Position numbers and translations under genes: made by a program
Origin: JBJMLO01 sp045805265
Lineage (GTDB): Bacteria; Actinomycetota; UBA4738; JACQTL01
NCBI GenBank assembly: GCA_045805265.1
Contig: JBJMLO010000011.1
Location: forward strand, 496,001-560,000
Reading direction: 5' to 3'
Length of the DNA: 64,000 nucleotides
Notes under the pieces: model-generated
What the model was told of the DNA's origin: nothing
Seen by the model: the letters and a program-made list of their open reading frames with translations, nothing else
Database searches by the model: none
In this document: positions 48,775 to 57,121 of the stretch, one piece after another
Layout: each line of letters starts with the position of its first letter
Numbering within the stretch: the stretch's first letter is position 1

Positions 48775-49184
48775 GGCCCCTCACGACAAGGTCCCGGCCG
48801 TGGCGACGCCCCCATCTCCGGTCGGCGCTCAAGGTCGTTTTCCGACGTGCCGAACGGGGGATGGACAATAGTGACCGCCGGGATCGTCCGGCGGCGGCAG
48901 GGAGTCGTCATGCGGAGGATGCGGATCCAGCACCAGCCCCGACGGAGGGAGGACCTCCAGCGCGTGCTGCCGCCCGACCCGCGCGATCCGGACGTCCTGC
49001 GAGCCAAGCAGCTGCAAAGGGCAGAGCCGTCCCCCGGCCGACCCCCCCGCTGAAACCTCGACCGACCCATTCCGCTCACCCGGAATTCCCAGGCGTGTCG
49101 GCGGGTTGTGAGAACCTGTCGCCTCAGGTTCGTTCGCATGCCGTCGAGCCGCTGTCAGGAATCGGAACACAAGGGGGAAGTCGC
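48775..49184. other. intergenic region, divergent promoters and possible small gene
   Basis: Contains the 5' ends of the M50 operon and the DHA2 transporter. The only supported coding candidate is the 47-codon frame at 48910-49053. No clear -35/-10 pair was recognised. Confidence 0.4.
48910..49053 (+). CDS. possible 47-residue basic protein
   Basis: ATG 48910 with AGGGAG 5 bases upstream; begins MRRMRIQHQPRRREDLQRVL and continues PPDPRDPDVLRAKQLQR. Highly basic and proline-rich; a similar PPDPRDPD pattern is one I have the impression of seeing in small actinobacterial proteins, without certainty. Could equally be chance in GC-rich DNA. Confidence 0.38.
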   Translation: MRRMRIQHQPRRREDLQRVLPPDPRDPDVLRAKQLQRAEPSPGRPPR

Positions 49185-50693
49185 ATGTCCTCGAAGGTCG
49201 AACCCGCCCTCACGGAGCGGCGGAAGCTGCTGTCGCTCGTACTGCTGGGGGCGACGCAGTTCATGGTCGTGCTGGACGTCGCGATCATCAACGTGGCGCT
49301 GCCGACCATCCAGAAAGCGTTGAAGTTCCCGTTCGAGAACCTCCAGTGGGTCACGACGGCCTACGCGATCACGTTCGGCGGGCTTCTCCTGTTGGGAGGA
49401 CGTGCGGCCGACCTGATCGGGCGCAAGCGGATGTTCATGATCGGGCTGGTCGTGTTCTCGGCCGCGTCGCTTTCGTGCGGCCTGGCCACGAGCAGCGGAT
49501 TCCTCATCGCCGCACGGGCCATCCAGGGCATCGGCGCCGCGATCATCTCCCCGGCCGCCCTGTCCATCCTCGTGACGACGTTCAAGGAGGGCCCCGAGCG
49601 GAACCGGGCGCTCGGCGTGTGGGGCGGGATCGCCGGCTTCGGCGGCGTGGCCGGCGTGCTGCTCGGCGGGATCCTGGTGGGCTCGCTCGGATGGCGATGG
49701 ATCTTCTTCATCAACGTGCCCGTCGGGGCCCTGGTGCTCATCGGGGGACTCCGGGTGCTGATCGAGAGCCGCGTGGAGCGGGACGTGCGGCGGTACGACG
49801 TCGCCGGCTCGGTCTCGGTGACGGCGGGGCTCATGGTCCTCGTGTACGCCCTCGTGGGGACTATCGACCGCGGCTGGACCTCCGGGCGCAGCCTGGGCCT
49901 GTTCGCGCTGGCGATCGGGCTGCTGGCGGCCTTCGTGGTGATCGAGTCGCGCAGCAAGGAGCCGGTCCTGCCGCTGTCGATCTTCAGAAACCGGACGCTG
50001 TCGGGCGCGAACGTGGTCGGCTTCCTGGTCGGCGCCGGCGTGTTCTCGATGTTCCTGTTCCTGTCGTTCTACATGCAGGGGGTCCTGGGCTACTCGGCGC
50101 TGCGGACCGGGCTGTACTACGTGCCGTTCGGGCTGGTGATCATCGTGGCGGCCGGCGTCTCGCAGATGCTGGTGACCAAGATCGGGATCCGGACCGTCAT
50201 GGCGGTCGGGCTGTTGCTGGTCGCCGCCGCGCAGGTGTGGTTCAGCCGGGCGCCGATCGGGGGCCACTACATCCTCGACCTGTTCCCTGGATTCGTGATC
50301 GGAGCGATCGGGCTGGGGTTCGCGTTCGTGCCGGACGCCATTGCCGCATTGCAGGGCGTGCCGCCGGAGCGATCGGGCGTCGCGTCGGGCCTGATCAACA
50401 CCTCCCAGCAGATCGGCGGCGCGCTCGGGGTCGCGGTGCTGCTGACCGTGGCCGTGTCGCACACCAACCATCTGATCGCGGCCGCGGCGCAGGCGGGAAG
50501 CACCGGCCGGGCGGCGCAGGTGTCGGCGACGCTGAGTGGGTACCACAGGGCGTTCCTGGTGGGAGCGGGGATGTCGGTTCTCGGGGCCCTGGCGACGGTG
50601 CTGTTCGTCCGGCCCGCAGTGGGAACAGACCTCGACGCCGAGCTCGAAGCCCTGGAGCTGGAGGTCGGGAAGCCCGAGGCGGCGCCCGAGTAG
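49185..50693 (+). CDS. DHA2-family MFS transporter (EmrB/QacA type)
   Basis: A 502-residue drug:H+ antiporter with 14 predicted spans. Motif A-like GGRAADLIGRKRMF, motif D1-like DVAIINVALPTIQ, and motif C-like GVLLGGILVGSLGWRWIFFINVPVG are visible. ATG 49185 preceded by AAGGGGGAA. Long upstream open frame is antisense or noncoding. No adjacent regulator gene; it converges with the methyltransferase across a strong terminator. Likely exports hydrophobic drugs or metabolites. Confidence 0.94.
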   Translation: MSSKVEPALTERRKLLSLVLLGATQFMVVLDVAIINVALPTIQKALKFPFENLQWVTTAYAITFGGLLLLGGRAADLIGRKRMFMIGLVVFSAASLSCGLATSSGFLIAARAIQGIGAAIISPAALSILVTTFKEGPERNRALGVWGGIAGFGGVAGVLLGGILVGSLGWRWIFFINVPVGALVLIGGLRVLIESRVERDVRRYDVAGSVSVTAGLMVLVYALVGTIDRGWTSGRSLGLFALAIGLLAAFVVIESRSKEPVLPLSIFRNRTLSGANVVGFLVGAGVFSMFLFLSFYMQGVLGYSALRTGLYYVPFGLVIIVAAGVSQMLVTKIGIRTVMAVGLLLVAAAQVWFSRAPIGGHYILDLFPGFVIGAIGLGFAFVPDAIAALQGVPPERSGVASGLINTSQQIGGALGVAVLLTVAVSHTNHLIAAAAQAGSTGRAAQVSATLSGYHRAFLVGAGMSVLGALATVLFVRPAVGTDLDAELEALELEVGKPEAAPE

Positions 50694-50705
50694 TCAGCCA
50701 CACGC

Positions 50706-50750
50706 CGAACGACCGAAGGGGCCGGCCGTGCGCCGGCCCCTCGTCGTTCG
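50706..50750. terminator. bidirectional terminator hairpin
   Basis: Nested perfect stems: CGAACGAC/GTCGTTCG (50706-50713/50743-50750) and AGGGGCCGGC/GCCGGCCCCT (50717-50726/50732-50741). It lies between the convergent MFS and methyltransferase genes. Confidence 0.8.
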
Positions 50751-50753
50751 GGC

Positions 50754-51614
50754 TCAGGCAGCAGCGGCGCGGGCCGTCAGGACCCGGGTGACGGCGATCC
50801 CGCCCTTCGTGCTGCGGACATCGGCGTAGCCGGCGCGGCGGAGCACCGCGGCCACCTGCCTCGAGCGGTCGGGACTGACCTCCACCAGCAGCCAGCCGCC
50901 CGGTCGTAGCCAGTCCCAGGCCTCCCCGGCCGTGCGCTCGATGAGCCCGAGGCCGCGGGGGCTGTGGTCGGTGAGCGATTCCAGCGGCTCGAACGCCAGG
51001 ACCTCCGCGGGGAGCGTCCGCACCTCCCGCCGGCCCACGTACGGCGGGTGGAACGTGACGACGTCGACCCGCCCGGCCAGCCGTGCCGGGAGCGGCCCGA
51101 ACAGGTCGCCCCGGTGGAACCGGACCGTGAGGCCCAGCCGGCGGGCATTTTGCCGGGCGACGCGGATCGGCAGTGCGGACAGGTCGGCGCCGTGCACCTC
51201 CGCGCCGGGGACCTCGTGGGCCACGGCCAGGGCGACCGGCCCAGACCCCGTGGCCAGGTCCACGTGCACGGGATCGCGGCGGGTCCGGAGCCTCCGGACG
51301 GCCTGTTCCGCCAGGAACTCCGTCGAGTCGCGGGGCACGAACACCCCCCGGCGAGCGATGAGCCGCAGCCCCCGGAACACGGCGTACCCCTTGATGTACG
51401 GGACCGGCTCGCCGGTGGCCCGGCGGGCGATCAGCGCCCGGAATCGCCGGGCCGCGGGGGCGGGGATGTCGTCTTCGGCCGTCCAGTCCGGGCCCACGAC
51501 GTGGTCGAGCAGCTCCTCGGCCTCGATGCGCTCCCGGTCGTTCTGCCAGTGATCGATCGCGTCCGAGTCCTCCAGGACCTCCACGGCCTCGTCGATCAGC
51601 TCCTGCCCGGTCAT
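50754..51614 (-). CDS. HemK/PrmC-like methyltransferase with HPPY in place of NPPY
   Basis: A 286-residue SAM-dependent methyltransferase. The N-terminal helical domain has EAEELLDHVVG, typical of PrmC, followed by GEPVPYIKGYAVFRGL. The SAM motif is VDLATGSGPVALAVA. The catalytic segment reads VVTFHPPYVGRRE, where PrmC/HemK enzymes have N-P-P-Y; the Asn that holds the target Gln amide is replaced by His. The rest of the fold is intact. It may be a divergent release-factor methyltransferase or act on a different substrate. ATG 51614; a TAGGAT element lies 9 bases upstream. Confidence 0.83.
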   Translation of the reverse strand: MTGQELIDEAVEVLEDSDAIDHWQNDRERIEAEELLDHVVGPDWTAEDDIPAPAARRFRALIARRATGEPVPYIKGYAVFRGLRLIARRGVFVPRDSTEFLAEQAVRRLRTRRDPVHVDLATGSGPVALAVAHEVPGAEVHGADLSALPIRVARQNARRLGLTVRFHRGDLFGPLPARLAGRVDVVTFHPPYVGRREVRTLPAEVLAFEPLESLTDHSPRGLGLIERTAGEAWDWLRPGGWLLVEVSPDRSRQVAAVLRRAGYADVRSTKGGIAVTRVLTARAAAA

Positions 51615-51708
51615 CGGCCGGGCATCCTATCGGCTCGCATGCGCTCACCCTGCTGCCGGGCCGATGCCCCGGCGATGACCGGGGGTCAGCGCGGGTACGA
51701 TCGGACGG

Positions 51709-52899
51709 ATGGACTTCCGCGACTCCCCGGACGAGGCCGAGTTCCGCGATCGCCTCCGCACGTGGCTCGAGGAGAACATCCCGAAGGGGTGGGGCACGCC
51801 CGGCTATCGGGAGCCGGAAGGCGCCGAGCGGCTGGCGTTCTACAAGGACTGGTCCCGGCGGCTGTACGACGCCGGGTTCGTCGGGCTGGCGTGGCCGAAG
51901 GCGTACGGAGGCTACGAGGCCCCCATCTCCCACCAGGTCATCTCGCTGGAGGAGTTCGCGCGGAGCGAGGCGCCCGAGCACATGAACGTGATCGGCATCG
52001 GGATGGCCGGGCCGACGATCCTCTCTCACGGGACCGAGGACCAGCGCGCGAGGTACCTGCAGCGCATCCTCACGGCCGAGGACATCTGGTGCCAGGGATT
52101 CTCCGAGCCCGGGGCGGGATCGGACCTGGCGTCGCTCACCACCCGCGCGGTCCGCGACGGCGACCACTACGTCGTGAACGGCCAGAAGGTGTGGTCGTCG
52201 TTCGCGCACGTCGCCGACTACTGCATCCTGCTCACCCGCACCGACGCCACCGGGGCCAAGCACCAGGGGCTGACGTACTTCGTGCTCGACATGCACGCGG
52301 ACGGGGTCGAGGTGCGGCCGCTGAGGCAGATCACCGGCGATTCCGAGTTCAACGAGATCTTCCTGACCGACGTGCGGATCCCGGCGGAGAACGTGCTCGG
52401 CCGGGAGGGCGACGGGTGGGCGGTCGCCATCACGACCCTCATGAACGAGCGGGCGTCGCTGGGCGTGGCGCTCACGGTCCGGCTGGAGGTGGCGCTCCGC
52501 CACCTGGTGGAGCTGGCGAAGTCGACCCGGCGCAACGGCTCCACGGCGGCCCAGGATCCGCTCGTCCGCGACGGCATCGCGCAGCTGTGGATCGACCTGG
52601 CGGCGCTCCGGTTCACGAACTACCGGGCGTACTCGTCGTTCCTCGAGACCGGCATGCCGGGGCCGGAGGGCTCGACGGCGAAACTCGTGTGGTCGGAGAC
52701 CAACCAGCGCCTGACGAAGCTGGCCATCGAGATCGAGGGACCGTTCGCGCTGCTCTCGGGCGGCCCGCGTTCCGTGCTGGACGGCCGGTGGCAACGGCTG
52801 CAGCTCCGCAGCCGGGGGAACTCGATCGAGGGCGGGACCAGCGAGGTGTTGCGCAACATCATCGCGGAGCGGGTCCTCCGGCTCCCGAAGGGACGGTAG
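51709..52899 (+). CDS. acyl-CoA dehydrogenase, catalytic-type subunit
   Basis: A 396-residue flavoprotein of the actinobacterial FadE branch. It shows GFSEPGAGSDLASL (FAD contact), the adjacent WSSFAHVADYCILLTRT and the C-terminal EGGTSEVLRNIIAERVL, where the catalytic Glu is expected. ATG 51709 is leaderless: TACGAT (51696-51701) lies 7 bases upstream. The second ACAD gene follows after 2 bases. In steroid- and terpenoid-degrading actinobacteria, paired adjacent FadE genes make alpha2beta2 enzymes that act on bulky acyl-CoAs; this pair has that look. Confidence 0.9.
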   Translation: MDFRDSPDEAEFRDRLRTWLEENIPKGWGTPGYREPEGAERLAFYKDWSRRLYDAGFVGLAWPKAYGGYEAPISHQVISLEEFARSEAPEHMNVIGIGMAGPTILSHGTEDQRARYLQRILTAEDIWCQGFSEPGAGSDLASLTTRAVRDGDHYVVNGQKVWSSFAHVADYCILLTRTDATGAKHQGLTYFVLDMHADGVEVRPLRQITGDSEFNEIFLTDVRIPAENVLGREGDGWAVAITTLMNERASLGVALTVRLEVALRHLVELAKSTRRNGSTAAQDPLVRDGIAQLWIDLAALRFTNYRAYSSFLETGMPGPEGSTAKLVWSETNQRLTKLAIEIEGPFALLSGGPRSVLDGRWQRLQLRSRGNSIEGGTSEVLRNIIAERVLRLPKGR

Positions 52900-52901
52900 G
52901 G

Positions 52902-53981
52902 ATGGACTTCGCGCTGTCGGACGAGCAGCAGGCGCTCCAGGCCTCGGTGCGCGAGGTCCTGGCCGACCGCTACCCGCCGGAGCGCGTCGCCGAGATCGCC
53001 GACTCGCCCGGCGGGTTCGAGTCGGCGGGATGGGCGGAGGTCGCGGAGCTCGGGTGGGCGAGCGTGGCCGTGCCCGAGGACGCGGGCGGCCTGGGCATGG
53101 GGTTCGTCGAGGAAGCGCTGATCCTGGAGGAGCTGGGCCACGGGCTGTTCCCGGGCCCGTTCCTGTCGAGCGTGACGATGGCGCTCCCCGCGCTGACGCC
53201 GGACTCCGACCTGACCCAGCGCGTCGGCTCCGGGAAGTCCGCCGCGACGGTCGCGTGGGGGGACGGCGACGATGACCGGGCCATGGAAGCGGAGCGTGAC
53301 GGCGATGGGTGGCGGCTCTCGGGCGCTGCCACCTTCGTTCCGGACCTCGGGTCGGCGGACCTCGTGGTCGCGGCCGCGCGGACCCCGGACAGGCCCGGCC
53401 TGTTCGCCGTGGAGCGGGATGGGGACGGCTCGGCGTGGGAGGAGCTCCCGACCGTCGATTCCACCCGGCGGATGGGACGGCTGGAGCTGAACGACGCGGC
53501 GGGGCGCGACCTGGTCGTGGGCGACGAGGCCGGGTCCGTGGCGGCGGCCACCCGGCGCCGGGCGCTGGCCGGCCTGGCCGCCGAGGCCGTGGGGGTGGCA
53601 TCCCGGGCGCTGGAGCTCGGGGTCCAGTACGCCGGCGAGCGCGAGCAGTTCGGCCGGAAGATCGGCGTGTACCAGGCCGTGAGCCACCGCCTGGCGGACG
53701 TGTACGTGGCCGTGGAGAACGCCCGGTCGCTGGCCTACTGGGCCGCCTGGGCCGTCGAGCAGGATGCCGACGACGCCGAGGGCGCGGCGGCGGCGGCCAA
53801 GGCGGCGGCGTCCGAAGCCGCCGTCGCCGCGTGCGAGGCGGCCATCCAGGTCCACGGCGGGCTGGGGTTCACGTGGGAACACCCCCTGCAGCGGTTCTAC
53901 AAGCGTGCCCTGGGCACCTCGGCCTGGCTGGGGTGGCCTGCGGAGCACCGTGCGCGGATCGCCGCGACGCTGCTCGACTGA
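52902..53981 (+). CDS. acyl-CoA dehydrogenase, partner subunit
   Basis: A 359-residue protein starting MDFALSDEQQALQASVREVL. It has the ACAD fold: GWASVAVPEDAGGLGMG, the FAD-binding REQFGRKIGVYQAVSHRLADVYV and HGGLGFTWEHPLQRFYKRA. The canonical catalytic Glu motif at the C-terminus is missing. In heterodimeric enzymes this type of subunit binds FAD but the catalytic base is provided by the other chain. Starts 2 bases after the stop of the first subunit gene. Confidence 0.88.
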   Translation: MDFALSDEQQALQASVREVLADRYPPERVAEIADSPGGFESAGWAEVAELGWASVAVPEDAGGLGMGFVEEALILEELGHGLFPGPFLSSVTMALPALTPDSDLTQRVGSGKSAATVAWGDGDDDRAMEAERDGDGWRLSGAATFVPDLGSADLVVAAARTPDRPGLFAVERDGDGSAWEELPTVDSTRRMGRLELNDAAGRDLVVGDEAGSVAAATRRRALAGLAAEAVGVASRALELGVQYAGEREQFGRKIGVYQAVSHRLADVYVAVENARSLAYWAAWAVEQDADDAEGAAAAAKAAASEAAVAACEAAIQVHGGLGFTWEHPLQRFYKRALGTSAWLGWPAEHRARIAATLLD

Positions 53982-54039
53982 TCGGTCGCTCACCGCCTCT
54001 CGGGAAGAATCCCGGCCTGGTCAGCGACAGGGCCGCCGA

Positions 54040-54045
54040 TACAAT
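54040..54045 (+). promoter_or_regulatory. -10 element of leaderless GroES-like gene
   Basis: TACAAT, 6 bases before ATG 54052; a -35 is not convincing. Confidence 0.55.
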
Positions 54046-54051
54046 CGCTGC

Positions 54052-54447
54052 ATGCCTCGCGCGTCCGGCGCCGCAGCCTCGAAGACCAGCCGTTCCCGCA
54101 CCCGTCGGCGCGACACCCCGGCCTCACGCACCGAGGACATCCGACTCACCGGCGACCGCCTGGTGGTCGACGTGCCGGAGAACGGCGAGCGCCGATCCCG
54201 GAGCGGGCTGCTCATCCCGGCCACCGCGGCCACGGCTCCCAAGCGGTGCGTGTGGGGGGAGGTCGCCCTGGTGGGTCCGGACGTCCGCAACGTGAAGCGC
54301 GGCGACCGGGTGCTGTTCCTGCCGCAGGCCGGGCTCGAGGCCGAGATCTCCGGCGAGGAGTACCTCCTGCTCCGGGAGCGCGACGTGCAGGCCATCTCGT
54401 CCCCTGCCCCGTCCGACGGCGAGCATCCCGCCGGGCAGTACCTGTAG
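54052..54447 (+). CDS. GroES (Cpn10)-like protein
   Basis: A 131-residue protein with the Cpn10 beta-barrel pattern: DRLVVDVPENGERRSRSGLLIP, then GEVALVGPDVRNVKRGDRVLFLPQAGLEAEISGEEYLLLRERDV. The mobile-loop region is ATAATAPKRCVWG. An N-terminal extension of about 30 basic residues (TSRSRTRRRDTP) is not found in classical GroES. No GroEL gene is adjacent, so it may be an extra co-chaperonin or a GroES-fold protein with another role. ATG 54052, leaderless. Confidence 0.78.
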   Translation: MPRASGAAASKTSRSRTRRRDTPASRTEDIRLTGDRLVVDVPENGERRSRSGLLIPATAATAPKRCVWGEVALVGPDVRNVKRGDRVLFLPQAGLEAEISGEEYLLLRERDVQAISSPAPSDGEHPAGQYL

Positions 54448-54464
54448 CCTGCCCCCGCTCGGCT

Positions 54465-54869
54465 TCAGACAGGAACGAAGGTCGCCCTGATGGTTCGGGC
54501 GTCGTTCTCCCGGTTCGGGTCCACGATCACGACGCGCTGCCACGTGCCCAGCAGCAGCCGTCCCTCCTGGCAGGGGATCGTCAGCGCGGAGGCGACGATC
54601 ACGGGCAGGAGATGGTCGGCTCCGTGGCCCGGAGAGCCATGCCGGTGCCGGTAACGGTCGTCCCGGGGCAGGAGGCGCTCGATCGCCTCCTCGAGATCGC
54701 CCTCGGACCCGGAACCCGTCTCCATCAGGGCCAGCCCCGCCGTCGCATGGGGGAGGAAGACGTGGACCAGCCCGTCCCCGCCCGCCTCCCGGGCGAACCC
54801 CGCTACCTCGTCCGTGACGTCGACGATTCGACGCCCGGACGTGTCGACGTCGAACGTCTCCGAGTTCAC
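54465..54869 (-). CDS. YjbQ/UPF0047-family protein
   Basis: A 134-residue protein with the complete family pattern: VNSETFDVDTSGRRIVDVTDEV, GLVHVFLPHATAGLALMETGSG, and the histidine-rich YRHRHGSPGHGADHLLP with SALTIPCQEGRLLLGTWQRVVIVD. Members have thiamine-phosphate synthase-like side activity; the physiological role is unsettled. GTG 54869 has GGAGGAAG upstream. Converges on the GroES-like gene (17 bases). Confidence 0.88.
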   Translation of the reverse strand: MNSETFDVDTSGRRIVDVTDEVAGFAREAGGDGLVHVFLPHATAGLALMETGSGSEGDLEEAIERLLPRDDRYRHRHGSPGHGADHLLPVIVASALTIPCQEGRLLLGTWQRVVIVDPNRENDARTIRATFVPV

Positions 54870-54915
54870 TCGCTTCCTCCGGTCTCTGAGCGGGAGCCGC
54901 CGGGGGCGTACGACG

Positions 54916-55752
54916 CTACGACGAGTCCGGCGCTCCACCGTTCGACGGTGGGGCCGGCGCGGGCGGCTGGGGGGCGGGACCCGGCGGCGACGGAGCGGGC
55001 CCGGGAGGCGACGGAGCGGCTCCGGGGGGCGGGGGAACGGGCCCGGAAGGCGGTGGGACCTGCCCGGAAGGTGGAAGCGGCCCGGGAGGCGGGAGAACCG
55101 GTCCGGGAGGCGGAGCCGACCCGGGTGGCGCCCACGCCGGGGGCGCTCCCGGAGGCGGCACTGGTCCACCCGCCTGCGGGTAGGGGAATCCGGCGCCCAC
55201 CGGCATCGACGGCGCCACGGCCGCCTTGCCGCGCCGGAGGCCCGCGATGCCGCCGATCAGCGCGACGACCCCGCCGGCGAGGGCCACGTAGACCCCGGGG
55301 CCCCGGTTCGGCTCGAACCTCAGCGACCCGTTGTCGATCAGCTTATCCAGCTGCTTCTTCGCCTGGTCGCTCGAGAGGGCCGGGAAGCACCCCGTCGATC
55401 CGGCACACTTCGACGCCCACACGGTCTTGTAGGCGTCCTCGCTGGCCACGAAGAACACCGCGAGCAGCGACAGCAGGGCCGCGGCGACGATCGTCAGGAT
55501 CGCGAGCGTCAGTCGGCCGCCCCGGGCGCTGACCAGGACGAGCAGCAGGCCGAACGCGATCAGGACGATCCCGACGCCCAGCGACAGCCCTCCGCCCTTC
55601 GTCTGGACGGCGAACTGCTGGCCGCCATTCGCCACCGCCGTCGGCTTGCCCCAGTCCATGAACGAGCTGACCAGCACGGCGATGCCGCCCACGACCGTGA
55701 TCAGGCCGGCGATCCGCGACGGCCGTCCGGCCGCCGACGTCTGTGGGACCAC
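54916..55752 (-). CDS. membrane protein with proline-rich C-terminal tail
   Basis: A 278-residue protein with four hydrophobic segments (about 14-30, 57-76, 80-102, 155-172), an outer loop with two cysteines (KCAGSTGCF) likely forming a disulfide, and a 100-residue tail of P-P-P-G-P-x repeats. The tail repeats derive from tandem DNA units around 54960-55140. GTG 55752 has AGGGAG 5 bases upstream. Similar proline-rich tails in actinobacteria are disordered and cytoplasmic. Function unknown. Confidence 0.7.
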   Translation of the reverse strand: MVPQTSAAGRPSRIAGLITVVGGIAVLVSSFMDWGKPTAVANGGQQFAVQTKGGGLSLGVGIVLIAFGLLLVLVSARGGRLTLAILTIVAAALLSLLAVFFVASEDAYKTVWASKCAGSTGCFPALSSDQAKKQLDKLIDNGSLRFEPNRGPGVYVALAGGVVALIGGIAGLRRGKAAVAPSMPVGAGFPYPQAGGPVPPPGAPPAWAPPGSAPPPGPVLPPPGPLPPSGQVPPPSGPVPPPPGAAPSPPGPAPSPPGPAPQPPAPAPPSNGGAPDSS

Positions 55753-55842
55753 GTGGTCTCCCTTCTCCGCCGGCCATCCACCGTGTGCGGGGCCGGGACC
55801 GCCGAAGCATAGCCGGGCGCCCGAGCCCCTCCTACTCTGCGC

Positions 55843-57018
55843 TCAGTGGTGGTCGTGATGGCCGTGCTCGGCGGCCGGCTCGTTCATCGCCCGGAGCATG
55901 GCCCGGCCGCCGGTGCGGAGGAAACGAACCACCAGCGCCACGGCCAGGACCAGGAAGACCACGTTCAGCACCGTCGTGTAGTTCCAGGTCACCGAGGCCT
56001 CGACGACCTTCGCCCGGACCGCGGCGTGGCTCGGCGTGAGCCCCAGGACGCCGAACAGCACCTCGATCAGGTACCCGCCCGCAGCCATGGCCGCGTACGA
56101 CGTGACGAACAGGAAGGCAGTCATCCGCCACCCGTAGTACTTCCGGTAGATGTTGAGCACCGGCAGGACGATCAGGTCGGCGAAGATGAACGCGATCACG
56201 CCGCCGAAGCTGATGCCCCCGTTCCACAGGACGGCCGCCAGGGGCACGTTCCCGATCGAGCACACGAACGACAGCATCGACACGAAGGGGCCGATCAGCG
56301 GCCCCCACAGCTTCTCGAGCAGCGGGTGGCCCTCGAAGAACAGCCCCTGCCAGAAGGCGTGCGGAACCCACGCCGCCAGCGCGCCGGCCACCAGGAGGCC
56401 GATCGCGATGTCGCGCCACACCGAGGCCCAGTTCATCACGAAGTAGTGGCTGACGGCCGTGCGGCCGTCGCGGGAGGTGAGGCGGGACCACAGCGACCCG
56501 CCGGTCAGGGACATGTCCATCTCGGCGTGGCCCTCCATGATGCCCCGGAGGCCCTTCTCGGCCTGGCGTCGTGCTGCCTCGACCAGCTTCGGGGTCAGGA
56601 ACGCGCGGAACAGCATCGCGAGGATCGCGATCATGATCGGACCGCCGACGAACTCGGCCAGCGTGAACTGCCAGCCGATCAGCAGGCCCAGGATCACACC
56701 GAGCTCGATGACGAGGTTCGTCGATGCGACCTCGAAGGCGATGGCCGCGGTGAAGTTCGCACCCTTGCGGAACAGCGACCGGGCCAGGGCGACCGCCGCG
56801 TAGGAACACGACGACGACGCCGCGCCCAGCACGGTTGCCAGGCCCAACGCCCGCGGCGAGTCGTCGGGCAGCAGGCGCGTCATCGTCCGCTTCGACACCA
56901 GCGCCTCGACCGCCCCGGACAGCGCGAAGCCCAGGATCAGCGCCCACAGGATCTCCCAGAACATGCCGAAGGAGAGCCGCAGGGCGTCGAGCAGGCTTCC
57001 TCCGATCGAAGCCAGCAT
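55843..57018 (-). CDS. DUF318/UPF0718-family permease, metal-linked
   Basis: A 391-residue protein with eight or more membrane spans in two inverted halves: SSSCSYAAVALARSLFRKGA, FEVASTNLVIELG in the first half and SFVCSIGNVPLAAVLWNGG in the second, each with a conserved Cys, typical of the permease family that includes ArsP. The C-terminus ends HGHHDHH, a metal-binding tail. ATG 57018 is preferred: GGGAGG is 6 bases upstream, while ATG 57024 touches it. The CsoR-like operator 57050-57066 covers its promoter, so copper or a related metal probably induces it. Confidence 0.86.
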   Translation of the reverse strand: MLASIGGSLLDALRLSFGMFWEILWALILGFALSGAVEALVSKRTMTRLLPDDSPRALGLATVLGAASSSCSYAAVALARSLFRKGANFTAAIAFEVASTNLVIELGVILGLLIGWQFTLAEFVGGPIMIAILAMLFRAFLTPKLVEAARRQAEKGLRGIMEGHAEMDMSLTGGSLWSRLTSRDGRTAVSHYFVMNWASVWRDIAIGLLVAGALAAWVPHAFWQGLFFEGHPLLEKLWGPLIGPFVSMLSFVCSIGNVPLAAVLWNGGISFGGVIAFIFADLIVLPVLNIYRKYYGWRMTAFLFVTSYAAMAAGGYLIEVLFGVLGLTPSHAAVRAKVVEASVTWNYTTVLNVVFLVLAVALVVRFLRTGGRAMLRAMNEPAAEHGHHDHH

Positions 57019-57046
57019 CCCCATCCTCCCGGTTCGCCGCGCTCAC

Positions 57047-57052
57047 ACTATA
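57047..57052 (-). promoter_or_regulatory. -10 element TATAGT of the permease gene
   Basis: TATAGT on the minus strand (57052-57047), overlapping the end of the CsoR-like palindrome, as expected for repression. The -35 is not convincing. Confidence 0.55.
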
Positions 57053-57066
57053 CCCCCTAGGGGTAT
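57050..57066. promoter_or_regulatory. CsoR-like operator
   Basis: ATACCCC-CTA-GGGGTAT, perfect 7-bp arms with a 3-base centre. This matches the TACCCC...GGGGTA pattern bound by CsoR/RcnR-type metal repressors. It lies between the divergent permease and nicotinate phosphoribosyltransferase genes. No csoR gene is in the window. Confidence 0.75.
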
Positions 57067-57121
57067 GCTGGCGGCACCGGGAGAGCGACCCCGCCGACGC
57101 CGCGCTAAGGTCCGCCCGGAC

